Shown: piece by piece, positions 7,457 to 14,912 of the stretch
Layout of the letters: the number at the start of each line of letters is the position of its first letter
Position numbering within the stretch: the stretch's first letter is position 1
Assembly: GCA_012744295.1 (NCBI GenBank)
Contig: JAAYIB010000114.1
Location: 1 to 16,471 of the forward strand
Reading direction: 5' to 3'
DNA length: 16,471 nucleotides
Origin: Acholeplasmataceae bacterium
GTDB taxonomy: Bacteria > Bacillota > Negativicutes > Acidaminococcales > Acidaminococcaceae
Translations under genes and position numbers: made by a program
Notes under the pieces: model-generated
Database searches by the model: none
What the model was told of the DNA's origin: nothing
Seen by the model: the letters and a program-made list of their open reading frames with translations, nothing else

Positions 7457-8242
7457 ATGAAGTTAATCATCGAAGGCGTCAGCAAAAGCTTTGGAGTACG
7501 CGGAAAAGAACTCACCGCTCTCGAAGATATCAACCTGAGCATTGCCGAGGAAGAATTTGTCGCCATTGTCGGCCCCAGCGGCTGCGGCAAGTCAACTTTG
7601 CTCAACCTGACTGCCGGTCTCCTGAGTCCTTCATGCGGCAGCATTTATTTCAAGGACGCATCTCCCGGGCGTATGCCGGCTTTCGGCATCGTCTTCCAGG
7701 AAACCGGCCTGTTCCCCTGGCGCTCGGTTTATGAAAACATCGCGTTCGGCCTCGAAGCCGCCGGTACGCCTAAAGCCGCGCTCAAGGACGAAATAATGCA
7801 TTATATCGAGCTGGTCGGCTTGTCAGGTTTTGAACAATCCTTTCCGCATCAATTGTCGGGCGGCATGCGCCAAAGAGTCGGCATTGCACGTGCCTTGGTC
7901 ATTAGTCCCGACGTCTTGCTGATGGATGAACCCTTTTCGGCTCTTGACGCGCAGACACGCACCATCATGCAGGAGGAACTTGTTGCCCTCTGGGAAAAAA
8001 CAAGGTTAAGCACGCTCTACGTGACGCACAATATCCAGGAAGCAGTGCTCCTTGCCGACAGGGTGGTCCTCCTTTCGCGCAGACCCGGCCGCGTCAGCAA
8101 TATCATTGAGATAAAAATACCACGGCTTGAGCGCGAGCGTGCGGAACATACCGGGGCTATCGACGAATACGTCCGGACAATCTGGGAGCATATCAGCAAG
8201 GACGCGCGGGCTGCTCTTTTAGAGGTGGAAGAAAATGGCTGA
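7457..8242 (+). CDS. ABC importer ATP-binding protein, SsuB/TauB-like
   Basis: The 261-residue cytoplasmic ATPase powers the importer. All motifs are present: Walker A GPSGCGKS (39-46), Q-loop Gln 81, signature LSGGMRQR (133-140), Walker B LLMDEP (154-159) and the H-loop in YVTHNIQEA (about 190-198). GLFPWRSVYENIAFGLE after the Q-loop is typical of the nitrate/sulfonate/taurine class. The start is ATG 7457, preceded by GGAGG at 7446-7450; an in-frame reading from 7394 runs through the upstream hairpin and is not credible. The gene ends inside the permease start (8-base overlap), indicating tight translational coupling. Confidence 0.93.
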   Translation: MKLIIEGVSKSFGVRGKELTALEDINLSIAEEEFVAIVGPSGCGKSTLLNLTAGLLSPSCGSIYFKDASPGRMPAFGIVFQETGLFPWRSVYENIAFGLEAAGTPKAALKDEIMHYIELVGLSGFEQSFPHQLSGGMRQRVGIARALVISPDVLLMDEPFSALDAQTRTIMQEELVALWEKTRLSTLYVTHNIQEAVLLADRVVLLSRRPGRVSNIIEIKIPRLERERAEHTGAIDEYVRTIWEHISKDARAALLEVEENG

Positions 8243-9023
8243 TTACAAAGTGCAAAACAAAATGCTTCCCTGGCAAAAAACGTATCCGGGCTGGGTATCA
8301 GCGCTTGCCATGATTGCCGTTCTCGCCCTGTGGGAAGCGGTCTGCAGGACCGGTTTGGTCTCCTCTCTCTTTTTACCCTCTCCTTCGGAAATTATTTGTT
8401 CTCTGTGGGAGATGACACTTACGGGAGAAATCGCGAGTAATCTGGCTGCCAGCTTGAAACGGATAATCGCCGGTTTTCTGTTAGGAAGCCTCGCCGGCTT
8501 GCTCTTCGGCCTGCTTACGGGTGCGTCGGCCTTGGGTGACAAAGTCGGCACGCCTCTGATACAAGCACTTTACCCGATACCTAAAATCGCCTTGCTGCCG
8601 CTCTTCATTCTCTGGCTGGGCATTGGCGAGCTCTCCAAAATCACAATAATCGCTCTGGGGGTCTTTTTCCCCGTGGCCATGAACACCTACTCCGGCGTCA
8701 GGAATGTTGACGCTTTGCTGATCAAGGTAGCGGTAAGCTTCAATGCCGGACGCTGGCTTACATTGAAAAGCGTCGTACTGCCCGGTGCCCTTCCCATGAT
8801 TTTTGCCGGCTTGAGGCTGGCTGCCGGCACCTCGCTGCTGCTGTTGGTAGCGGCCGAAATGATTGCGGCACGTGAGGGAATAGGAGCGCTCATCCTCCAC
8901 TATGGTGACTTGATGATTACGGACAAGCTGATGGCAGGCGTCATCGTACTTTCTTTGCTCGGCCTGATCTTTCATGCCGCCTTGCAATGGTTGGAAAAAA
9001 GAGCCATCCCCTGGAAGGAATGA
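8235..9023 (+). CDS. ABC importer permease, SsuC/TauC-like
   Basis: The 262-residue inner-membrane subunit belongs to the BPD_transp_1 family. It has about six hydrophobic segments, near residues 20-38, 73-95, 107-130, 134-150, 190-210 and 232-250. PIPKIALLPLFILWLGIGE (about 114-132) and the coupling EAA-type loop (VVLPGALPMIFAGLRLAAG) are characteristic of SsuC/TauC proteins. ATG 8235 overlaps the ATPase stop by eight bases, and GAGGTGG (8222-8228) lies inside the ATPase gene. It is the last gene of the operon and is followed by a terminator. Confidence 0.93.
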   Translation: MADYKVQNKMLPWQKTYPGWVSALAMIAVLALWEAVCRTGLVSSLFLPSPSEIICSLWEMTLTGEIASNLAASLKRIIAGFLLGSLAGLLFGLLTGASALGDKVGTPLIQALYPIPKIALLPLFILWLGIGELSKITIIALGVFFPVAMNTYSGVRNVDALLIKVAVSFNAGRWLTLKSVVLPGALPMIFAGLRLAAGTSLLLLVAAEMIAAREGIGALILHYGDLMITDKLMAGVIVLSLLGLIFHAALQWLEKRAIPWKE

Positions 9024-9034
9024 ACCTGCCGGAA

Positions 9035-9082
9035 AGAGCCCGGAAGCTGCCGAAGAGCTGCTTTCGGGCTTTCTCTGTTTTT
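9035..9082 (+). terminator. Rho-independent terminator of the SsuABC-like operon
   Basis: The stem AGCCCGGAAGC (9037-9047) with GCTTTCGGGCT (9060-9070), extended by weaker outer pairs, is followed by a T-rich tract ending GTTTTT (9077-9082). The single mismatch is a G-U wobble in plus-strand RNA but C-A on the minus strand, so it favours the plus direction. It also lies just past the convergent DUF4127 gene and may help terminate that one. Confidence 0.75.
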
Positions 9083-9086
9083 AGCT

Positions 9087-10637
9087 TCATTTTATTGCTT
9101 CCACCTTGATTTCAAATGTTCTGTTCCAGGGGTATGAGAATTTATAGGCATCGAGCTTTTTCCCGCTAATACGATTTCGCAGGAAACGCTTGATTTTATA
9201 AGTTGCCATGCGCTCCAGCTGAGCCGTCTCGTTCGGTTTGAAGTATCCTTCGCACCACTCGTTGGGCCAGACAATTTCCTTGCGCACTTCCAGCCTGACG
9301 TTGCTTTGGTAGGCCCACTCGTCAAGATACCTTATGAGAAGAAGCTTGTACCTTTCCTCACTTGACATGCCGGTTGCCTGAACTCCCTGCACAAGAGCAA
9401 AGCCGACGGTGTTAGACGCGGTGTTCCAGCCGGCATAAGAAGCAAGCCGAAAAGCCAGGCCTTCGTCAAACAATGCTGCAGCGAGAGCGTTGTCGGAGCC
9501 ATTGGCATAACACACGTCTGCGATTCCCACCATTTTTCCCTTGCTCAGAAAAGCCTCCACACTGCTTAAGAATTTCTTTTTGAACGCAGAGAGCTCTGCA
9601 GTATTTCTTACGTCGTCTGCGGGCAGCGTCCGTCCTTTTTCCGGCGTACTTACAGCCAGCACAAGGTCAGCATTGTCATCTCTGCGGGCCGGCCAACCGC
9701 CTGCGGCCAGAATCTGGCTGCGCACCGACTCTCCGACTGTCTCATCTTCGTATGTCGGCACGGTTGAGGCTCCCGTTCCCTCTGCGTAGAACGGATATAT
9801 AATCGGCACAGCGGCGCCCGCCTTACTGACGGCACGATTCAAAAGAAGGATGCCAAGCTGGTCGGCTCCTGCCAAAAACCTTGTCTTGCGCTGCTTTAAG
9901 CCGGCATTCACAATTGAAAGCCGGCGCGCTTCACGATGCGCCTCCGATAAATTTGCTGTATCATCCCGTCCGAGCAGCAGATAATCGAAGGCACCGTTGT
10001 CCGCAGCGTAAAGAAGCCTTTTTGTCACCTGCAGGTTCAGCTCACGACGGCCATAATAATCCGCAAACACGTCTTTGGGCAGCGAAGCTTCCAACAACGC
10101 CAACTCTTTTCTCTCGCCTCTGCTCAATCTTTCCGTTTCGCTTTTGTCACGCAAAGCTCCGAGGCGAAAGAGGGCGGGGCCGTGTTTCACGTAATAATCA
10201 GGTTCGGCCGGTGGTCCGCTTGCTCTTGCCGAACGCATAATCGTCACAAAAGCATAGACAGGCATCCCTCCCGCTTCCTGCTTGAAGCGCAGAAACCGCT
10301 CTGTCCTGTCCTTCAGTTCGCGTGCTGACAAATTGTGCGTGCGCGACTGTACCAGGCCGCCATAAATGAGGTTGTCCGCCGAAACCACGGCGATATCTTC
10401 GCGTGAAGCATTTGCCGTAAGCCAGGCATAAAGGGCATCGATGTTTCCGCCCCGATTAGATGAAGGCAATATATCCGCAGGCGGCGTCCTGACTTCCCAG
10501 CCTGCCGCGCTGAAGGTAGCTGCGCTGTAGTCAAGGCAGACCGGCCGGTCGTCAAGCGGAACGTACAAAATCCGTCCGCCCGCTTCGGCGATACCGCCAA
10601 GAAACAAAAGCATCAGCAAAAAAACATACTTAAACAT
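9087..10637 (-). CDS. Exported DUF4127 family protein
   Basis: The 516-residue product has a Sec signal peptide (MFKYVFLLMLLFLGGIAEA, likely cut near residue 19) and so is probably periplasmic or surface-exposed. It carries the recurring DUF4127 motifs in order: VPLDDRPV (26-33), SADNLIYGGLVQSR (86-99), LLLGRDDTA (220-228), AGADQLGILLLNRA (256-269), DVCYANGSDN (374-383) and YAGWNTASNTVG (401-412). Length fits the family (about 500). Conserved Asp/Asn/Arg clusters suggest a catalytic protein, but no function is assigned that I know of. ATG 10637 has only a weak AAGG site about 12 bases upstream. A terminator lies 26 bases before the start codon, leaving little room for a promoter. It is downstream of the amino-acid importer on the same strand. 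Confidence 0.85.
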   Translation of the reverse strand: MFKYVFLLMLLFLGGIAEAGGRILYVPLDDRPVCLDYSAATFSAAGWEVRTPPADILPSSNRGGNIDALYAWLTANASREDIAVVSADNLIYGGLVQSRTHNLSARELKDRTERFLRFKQEAGGMPVYAFVTIMRSARASGPPAEPDYYVKHGPALFRLGALRDKSETERLSRGERKELALLEASLPKDVFADYYGRRELNLQVTKRLLYAADNGAFDYLLLGRDDTANLSEAHREARRLSIVNAGLKQRKTRFLAGADQLGILLLNRAVSKAGAAVPIIYPFYAEGTGASTVPTYEDETVGESVRSQILAAGGWPARRDDNADLVLAVSTPEKGRTLPADDVRNTAELSAFKKKFLSSVEAFLSKGKMVGIADVCYANGSDNALAAALFDEGLAFRLASYAGWNTASNTVGFALVQGVQATGMSSEERYKLLLIRYLDEWAYQSNVRLEVRKEIVWPNEWCEGYFKPNETAQLERMATYKIKRFLRNRISGKKLDAYKFSYPWNRTFEIKVEAIK

Positions 10638-10663
10638 TATCAGCGCAACCCTTCTTCAGTAGT

Positions 10664-10695
10664 AAAAAACTCCGTCTGTTTGTCGGCAGACGGAG
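10664..10695 (-). terminator. Rho-independent terminator of the amino-acid ABC operon
   Basis: A perfect 9-bp stem, CTCCGTCTG (10670-10678) with CAGACGGAG (10687-10695), has an 8-base loop and is followed on the minus strand by TTTTTT (10669-10664). It lies just after the ATPase stop at 10704. Confidence 0.85.
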
Positions 10696-10703
10696 GCTCC
10701 GGT

Positions 10704-11453
10704 TTAATTATTCTGGTTAAAGCGGGAAAGAAACTCCCTGGTTCGGGGATTTGCCGGATTTTTGAAAATTACTTCCGGCGTTGCCTCCTCCGCAATGACG
10801 CCCTGGTCAATGAATATTACCTTTGAAGCAGCCTCCCGGGCAAAAGCCATTTCATGCGTAACGACGATCATCGTCAGTCCTGCCTCCGCCAGCTCGCGCA
10901 TTACGGAAAGTACTTCTCCGACCATTTCCGAATCGAGCGCCGAAGTTGGCTCGTCAAGGAGCAGCACCTCCGGCTCCAAAGCCATCGCACGCGCTATTGC
11001 CACACGCTGTTTCTGCCCTCCTGAAAGCTGGTGCGGCTTGGCGTTGATGTAATCGGCCATACCGACATAATATAAATACTTCATCGCAGTCTGGCGGGCT
11101 GATTCCTTATCCTTGCGCAATACTCTTGTCTGTCCGACCATACAGTTTTCCAGAACGCTCATGTTGCTGAAAAGGTTGAATTGCTGAAATACCATGCCAA
11201 CCTTCGTCCTATAAAGTGAAAGATCATTGTACTTTGCGAGCACGTTCTCTCCCTTGAAATAAATATCTCCTGAGGTGGGCGTCTCCAGAAAATTAATACA
11301 GCGTATCAGCGTCGACTTGCCGGAGCCCGAAGGGCCGATAATGCAGACAACGTCCCCCTTGTCGACGCTGAAGTCAATTCCCTTCAGAATCTCGCGGTCT
11401 CCAAAATTTTTGCGCAAGTTCGTGATTTGTAAAATCCTTTTATCCTGCTCCAT
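10704..11453 (-). CDS. Polar amino-acid ABC importer ATP-binding protein (GlnQ/ArtP family)
   Basis: The 249-residue ATPase has Walker A GPSGSGKS (40-47), Q-loop Gln 90 in VFQQFNLFSNMSVLEN, signature LSGGQKQR (143-150), Walker B LLLDEP (164-169) and switch His 200 in VVTHEMAFAREA. INFLETPTSG after Walker A and the THEMAFAR segment are characteristic of the polar amino-acid uptake class. The start is ATG 11453, with AGGAGAA just upstream inside the end of the permease gene. A longer in-frame reading to 11522 overlaps the permease and encodes an Arg-rich stretch with no support. The start follows the permease stop by one base, so the two are translationally coupled. Third gene of the operon. 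Confidence 0.94.
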   Translation of the reverse strand: MEQDKRILQITNLRKNFGDREILKGIDFSVDKGDVVCIIGPSGSGKSTLIRCINFLETPTSGDIYFKGENVLAKYNDLSLYRTKVGMVFQQFNLFSNMSVLENCMVGQTRVLRKDKESARQTAMKYLYYVGMADYINAKPHQLSGGQKQRVAIARAMALEPEVLLLDEPTSALDSEMVGEVLSVMRELAEAGLTMIVVTHEMAFAREAASKVIFIDQGVIAEEATPEVIFKNPANPRTREFLSRFNQNN

Positions 11454-11454
11454 G

Positions 11455-12258
11455 CTATTTCTCCTGTTCCTTCTTGATCGTCGGCAGCGGGAAGTGCCCA
11501 CAAGGGTCATGCATCGGGTCATAGGTCACAAGCTGGTAATCACGAGGTCCTTCCATTCTGCCTTCAATCCAGCGCAAAATGCGGGATACTGTAAATGTCA
11601 TCACAAAGTAAATCACACAGGTAATGAAAAAAACCTCGAAATACTTGTAATAGACGCCGGCCGCAGATTTGGACGAGAAGTAAAGTTCCGTAACCGAAAT
11701 AACGTTCAAGACCGAAGTGTCCTTGATATTAATAATGAGATTGTTACCGATTTGCGGCATAATGTTGCGTAATGCCTGAGGCAGAATTACGCAGCGCATA
11801 GTCTTGTAATGATTCATGCCAATCGCTGTTGCAGCCTCCGTTTGCCCGGGGTCGATGGAATTAATGCCGCCGCGGACCGTTTCGGCCATATATGCGCCCG
11901 TATTAATCGAAACCACGAGAAAGCCGGCAAACATTGCCGACATATCAATATCAAAAACGCTCATGGAACCATAGTATACAACCATCGCCTGCACTATCAT
12001 CGGCGTTCCGCGGAACAATTCGACGTAAGCGTCGAGCAGCCAGCGGACTATTTTATAAAAAACCCTTTTCCCCGCTCCCGTATTCGGACCAACCGGAATC
12101 GTCTGAATGAGTCCTACCACAAAGCCTATCAGACAGCCGATAAAGGTTCCGACCAAAGCCAGCAGCAACGTAACAACCGCGCCTTTGACAAAAATTCCGC
12201 CATATTGCTGCAATAAGAAAAATACCCACTCAAAAAAGGTAGTCGGCATCGTTGTCAT
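11455..12258 (-). CDS. Polar amino-acid ABC importer permease (HisM/GlnP family)
   Basis: The 267-residue inner-membrane subunit has hydrophobic segments near residues 10-45, 48-65, 105-135 and 215-232. VELFRGTPMIVQ and AYMAETVRGGINSIDPGQTE with TAIGMN are the hallmark sequences of the His/Glu/Gln/Arg/opine permease family; the second is the cytoplasmic coupling loop. A polar tail of about 30 residues extends past the last helix. The start is ATG 12258, preceded by AAGGTGG eight bases upstream. The in-frame reading from 12306 has no ribosome site and would start inside the upstream hairpin. It may form a homodimer, since no second permease gene is present. Confidence 0.92.
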   Translation of the reverse strand: MTTMPTTFFEWVFFLLQQYGGIFVKGAVVTLLLALVGTFIGCLIGFVVGLIQTIPVGPNTGAGKRVFYKIVRWLLDAYVELFRGTPMIVQAMVVYYGSMSVFDIDMSAMFAGFLVVSINTGAYMAETVRGGINSIDPGQTEAATAIGMNHYKTMRCVILPQALRNIMPQIGNNLIINIKDTSVLNVISVTELYFSSKSAAGVYYKYFEVFFITCVIYFVMTFTVSRILRWIEGRMEGPRDYQLVTYDPMHDPCGHFPLPTIKKEQEK

Positions 12259-12292
12259 ATTTATTCCCACCTTGTCATGTCGCCCGAAGTCA

Positions 12293-12319
12293 ATACGGGA
12301 CGGCAAGGCCGCCCCGTAT
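12293..12319 (-). other. Stable intergenic hairpin between binding-protein and permease genes
   Basis: A 12-bp stem (12293-12304 with 12308-12319) has a 3-base loop. The only imperfect pair (12300 with 12312) is a U-G wobble in minus-strand RNA. No T-run follows, so it is more likely an mRNA-stabilising or processing hairpin at the 3' end of the binding-protein message than a terminator. Confidence 0.5.
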
Positions 12320-12331
12320 CATAAAATTTGC

Positions 12332-13174
12332 TTATTTTGCTAAAGGCTGAATTTTTATAGCGTCAGCCATGATCTTTTTAAAATCGGCTTCCGTCATCTT
12401 GCTCAACTTGGCGTTCATGGACTTAACCAGCTCGGCATTGCCTTTTTTAACCGCTATGCCGATTTCCACGTCTTCTTTTGTTGTTTTGAAGCCTTTGTCG
12501 GCGGCAAACTCAAGTACGGCAAGTTCCTTGTTTGCAAATGATGCAGCCATTGCCGTAGGGATATCTGTCACGATGAGGTTGCATTTGCCGGATTTCAGGG
12601 CAACAATCATACCCGGAACATTTTCAATACCAGGTAATTTCTGTACTTGGGGAACCTGGTCAATCAGGTCGTACCAAATTGTGTTAAGCTGGGAAGTTGC
12701 GACCGCGCCCTTCAAATCGGCAACGCTTTTAGCGGAAGCCTGGGGTGAATCCTTGCGGACAAGACCTACAACGTTGGCATAATAGTAAGGTACCGTGAAA
12801 TCAACGCTTTCCTTGCGTTTGCTGGTAATGCTCATGCCGGCAATGGCGGCGTCGATTTTTCCGGAAGAAACTGCCGGTGCCAGGCCGTCCCATTCAATCT
12901 TGTGGACTTCAAGAGTTGCCCCCATTGACTCGGCAAGCAATTTGCCGATCATAACGTCGTAACCGTTTGCGTACTCGGAGCTTCCTGCAATCTTGACAGC
13001 GCCGTTATCGGCATTTGTCTGTGTCCAGTTGTAAGGAGCATAACCGCATTCCATGCCGACCTTCAAAACTTTTTTTGCTTCTTTCTTCTCACCGCCGCAG
13101 CCGGCCATAAGACCGATTGCCACAAGCAGCATGGCACAAACCGCAGCGCTCAAAAATTTCTTGGATAAGTTCAT
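12332..13174 (-). CDS. Polar amino-acid ABC importer substrate-binding lipoprotein (SBP_bac_3)
   Basis: The 280-residue product captures an amino acid outside the inner membrane. It has a lipoprotein signal ending LMAGC (acylated Cys 26) and the periplasmic-binding type II fold: KVLKVGMECGYAPYNW near the N-terminus, NGYDVMIGKLLAE, then AGMSITSKRKESVDFTVPYY, where the Arg of SKRKE is the usual ligand carboxylate contact and VTDIPTA supplies the Asp for the amino group. That pattern supports an alpha-amino acid ligand; which one cannot be told. The ATG at 13174 has GGAGAAAGG about 9-11 bases upstream. It is the first gene of the operon, 73 bases from the permease with a hairpin between them. 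Confidence 0.93.
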   Translation of the reverse strand: MNLSKKFLSAAVCAMLLVAIGLMAGCGGEKKEAKKVLKVGMECGYAPYNWTQTNADNGAVKIAGSSEYANGYDVMIGKLLAESMGATLEVHKIEWDGLAPAVSSGKIDAAIAGMSITSKRKESVDFTVPYYYANVVGLVRKDSPQASAKSVADLKGAVATSQLNTIWYDLIDQVPQVQKLPGIENVPGMIVALKSGKCNLIVTDIPTAMAASFANKELAVLEFAADKGFKTTKEDVEIGIAVKKGNAELVKSMNAKLSKMTEADFKKIMADAIKIQPLAK

Positions 13175-13203
13175 TTTTACACAGCCTTTCTCCTTATATT
13201 AAT

Positions 13204-13219
13204 AGGTTAATTCTAACCT
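13204..13219. promoter_or_regulatory. Perfect dyad overlapping the amino-acid importer -10 box, candidate operator
   Basis: AGGTTA (13204-13209) and TAACCT (13214-13219) are perfect inverted arms separated by four bases, and the dyad covers the -10 box at 13210-13215. A repressor bound here would block transcription. The regulator is unknown and is not encoded in the window. Confidence 0.45.
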
Positions 13220-13239
13220 TTGTGAACATTTTGTGTCAA
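13210..13239 (-). promoter_or_regulatory. Sigma-70 promoter of the amino-acid ABC operon
   Basis: On the minus strand a perfect TTGACA (13239-13234) is followed by 18 bases and TAGAAT (13215-13210), about 36 bases before the binding-protein start. This is the best promoter match in the window. It allows the importer to be expressed apart from guaB, whose stop is about 55 bases upstream of the -35. Confidence 0.7.
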
Positions 13240-13255
13240 TACATATTGAATGTAT
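13239..13255. promoter_or_regulatory. Perfect dyad at the -35 edge of the amino-acid importer promoter
   Basis: ATACAT (13239-13244) and ATGTAT (13250-13255) are perfect inverted arms around ATTGA. The dyad touches the -35 box and could be an activator or repressor site. AT-rich dyads arise easily by chance, so support is modest. Confidence 0.35.
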
Positions 13256-13294
13256 ACACAATGCGTTCTGAAAGGAGGCGCGAATATGCTTGTT

Positions 13295-14809
13295 CTATTT
13301 GATGTAATTGTTCGTAATATTGGTGTCTTTCAGCATGACGTCATGCGCGCCGCCTTCTACGAGGCTCGTTGCCGAAACAAGCGTCAGCTTGGCTTTGGCC
13401 TGAAGTTCGCTGATGCTGAGAGCGCCGCAGTTGCACATGGTGGAACGCACCTTGTTCAGGGAAAGCGTTATGTTGTCTTTCAGGCTGCCGGCATAGGGCA
13501 CATAGGAATCAACACCCTCTTCGAAGGATAGCTTCGAAGCGCCGCCCATATCATAGCGCTGCCAGTTACGGGCACGATTGGAGCCTTCGCCCCAGTACTC
13601 CTTCATGTAACTGCCGTTAATGTTGACTTTGTTGGTTGGGCTTTCGTCAAAACGGGCAAAATAGCGTCCGAGCATCATGAAGTCGGCTCCCATTGCGAGC
13701 GCCAGAGTCATATGATAATCATAGACAATACCGCCGTCGGAGCAGATGGGAACATAAATACCTGTTTCCTTGAAATACTCGTCGCGGGCCTTGGCTACCT
13801 CAATGATCGCTGTCGCCTGCCCGCGGCCTATTCCCTTTTGCTCACGGGTGATGCAGATGGAACCGCCGCCGATACCGACCTTGACGAAGTCCGCGCCCGC
13901 CTCGGCCAGAAAACGGAAGCCCTCGCGGTCGACAATGTTGCCGGCCCCAACCTTGACCGTTTCCCCGTATTTTTCACGAATCCAGGCCAACGTGATTTTC
14001 TGCCATTCGCTGAAACCTTCCGAAGAATCAATGCAGAGAACGTCCGCGCCCGCTTCAACAAGGGCGGGAACGCGCTCCTCATAATCCCTGGTATTGATGC
14101 CTGCGCCTACTACGTGTCTCTTTTTGTCGTCGAGTAGTTCCAGCGGATACTCCTTGTGGGAGGCGTAATCTTTGCGGAAGACCATGTAAAGCAGTCTTCC
14201 TTCTTCGTCAATTATGGGAAGCGTATTTAATTTGTTGTCCCAGATAATATCATTGGCTTCTTTAAGGGAAGTTGTGCTTTTGGCAACAATCATCGACTTG
14301 ATCGGTGTCATGAAGTCCGAAACCTTTGTATCCGGGTTCATGCGGCTGACGCGGTAGTCACGACTGGTAACAATGCCCTCCAGCTTGCCGTTGACAGTCC
14401 CGTCAGAAGTTACGGCAACGGTAGAATGTCCGGTCAGCTCCTTCAATTTCAAAATGTCTGCCAGCGTGCTGTCCGGAGTAATATTGGAATCGCTTGTCAC
14501 GAAGCCGGCACGATAGGATTTGACTCGCGCAACCATCGCCGCCTCGCTTTCTATCGATTGCGAAGCATAAATAAAGGAAATCCCGCCTTCCTTGGACAAG
14601 GCAATTGCCATTGCGTCGTCGGAAACAGACTGCATAATTGCGGAAACCAAAGGAATATTCATGGTGACAGCCGGTTCTTCGCCCCTTTTGAACTTGACAA
14701 GCGGGGTCTTGAGGTCCACTTTAGCCGGAACACAATCTATACCCGAATAACCCGGTACCAGTAAATACTCGCTGAATGTATGTGCCGTGCCTTCATAAAT
14801 ATAAGCCAT
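13295..14809 (-). CDS. guaB: Inosine-5'-monophosphate dehydrogenase
   Basis: The 504-residue cytoplasmic enzyme oxidises IMP to XMP with NAD, the committed step to GMP. The catalytic barrel is split by a CBS pair (about residues 103-220; MTPIKSMIVAK and LNTLPIIDEEGRL belong to the second CBS). Visible sites are the NAD-side DSSEGFSEWQ (261-270), the IMP loop GIGGGSICITREQKGIGRG with catalytic Cys 319, the phosphate site CSDGGIVYDYH (356-366), and the flap WQRYD with Arg 418 and Tyr 419. This matches the long IMPDH form best known from Tritrichomonas foetus rather than E. coli GuaB. I chose ATG 14809 (MAYIYEG) because related proteins begin MAYI/MAK and AAGGA lies nine bases upstream; TTG 14815 and ATG 14812 are also in frame. 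No clear terminator follows, so some transcripts may enter the amino-acid importer. Confidence 0.95.
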   Translation of the reverse strand: MAYIYEGTAHTFSEYLLVPGYSGIDCVPAKVDLKTPLVKFKRGEEPAVTMNIPLVSAIMQSVSDDAMAIALSKEGGISFIYASQSIESEAAMVARVKSYRAGFVTSDSNITPDSTLADILKLKELTGHSTVAVTSDGTVNGKLEGIVTSRDYRVSRMNPDTKVSDFMTPIKSMIVAKSTTSLKEANDIIWDNKLNTLPIIDEEGRLLYMVFRKDYASHKEYPLELLDDKKRHVVGAGINTRDYEERVPALVEAGADVLCIDSSEGFSEWQKITLAWIREKYGETVKVGAGNIVDREGFRFLAEAGADFVKVGIGGGSICITREQKGIGRGQATAIIEVAKARDEYFKETGIYVPICSDGGIVYDYHMTLALAMGADFMMLGRYFARFDESPTNKVNINGSYMKEYWGEGSNRARNWQRYDMGGASKLSFEEGVDSYVPYAGSLKDNITLSLNKVRSTMCNCGALSISELQAKAKLTLVSATSLVEGGAHDVMLKDTNITNNYIK

Positions 14810-14842
14810 CATCAACCATCCTTCTACTAAAATATTTTATAT

Positions 14843-14871
14843 ATTCTACCACTAAACCAAATTTACGGCAA
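14843..14871 (-). promoter_or_regulatory. Putative sigma-70 promoter of guaB
   Basis: On the minus strand, TTGCCG (14871-14866) is followed by a 17-base spacer and TAGAAT (14848-14843). The -10 box is preceded by TGG, an extended -10. It lies about 34 bases before the guaB ATG and after the purD terminator. No guanine-type riboswitch core is visible in the short leader. Confidence 0.6.
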
Positions 14872-14912
14872 ATTTTTTTTGTTACTTTTCATACATTTTC
14901 TATTTAAACAAA

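Noticed and set aside
11454..11522. Longer start for the amino-acid importer ATPase
   Set aside because: It overlaps the permease gene with an Arg-rich stretch found in no homologue; ATG 11453 has its own ribosome site.
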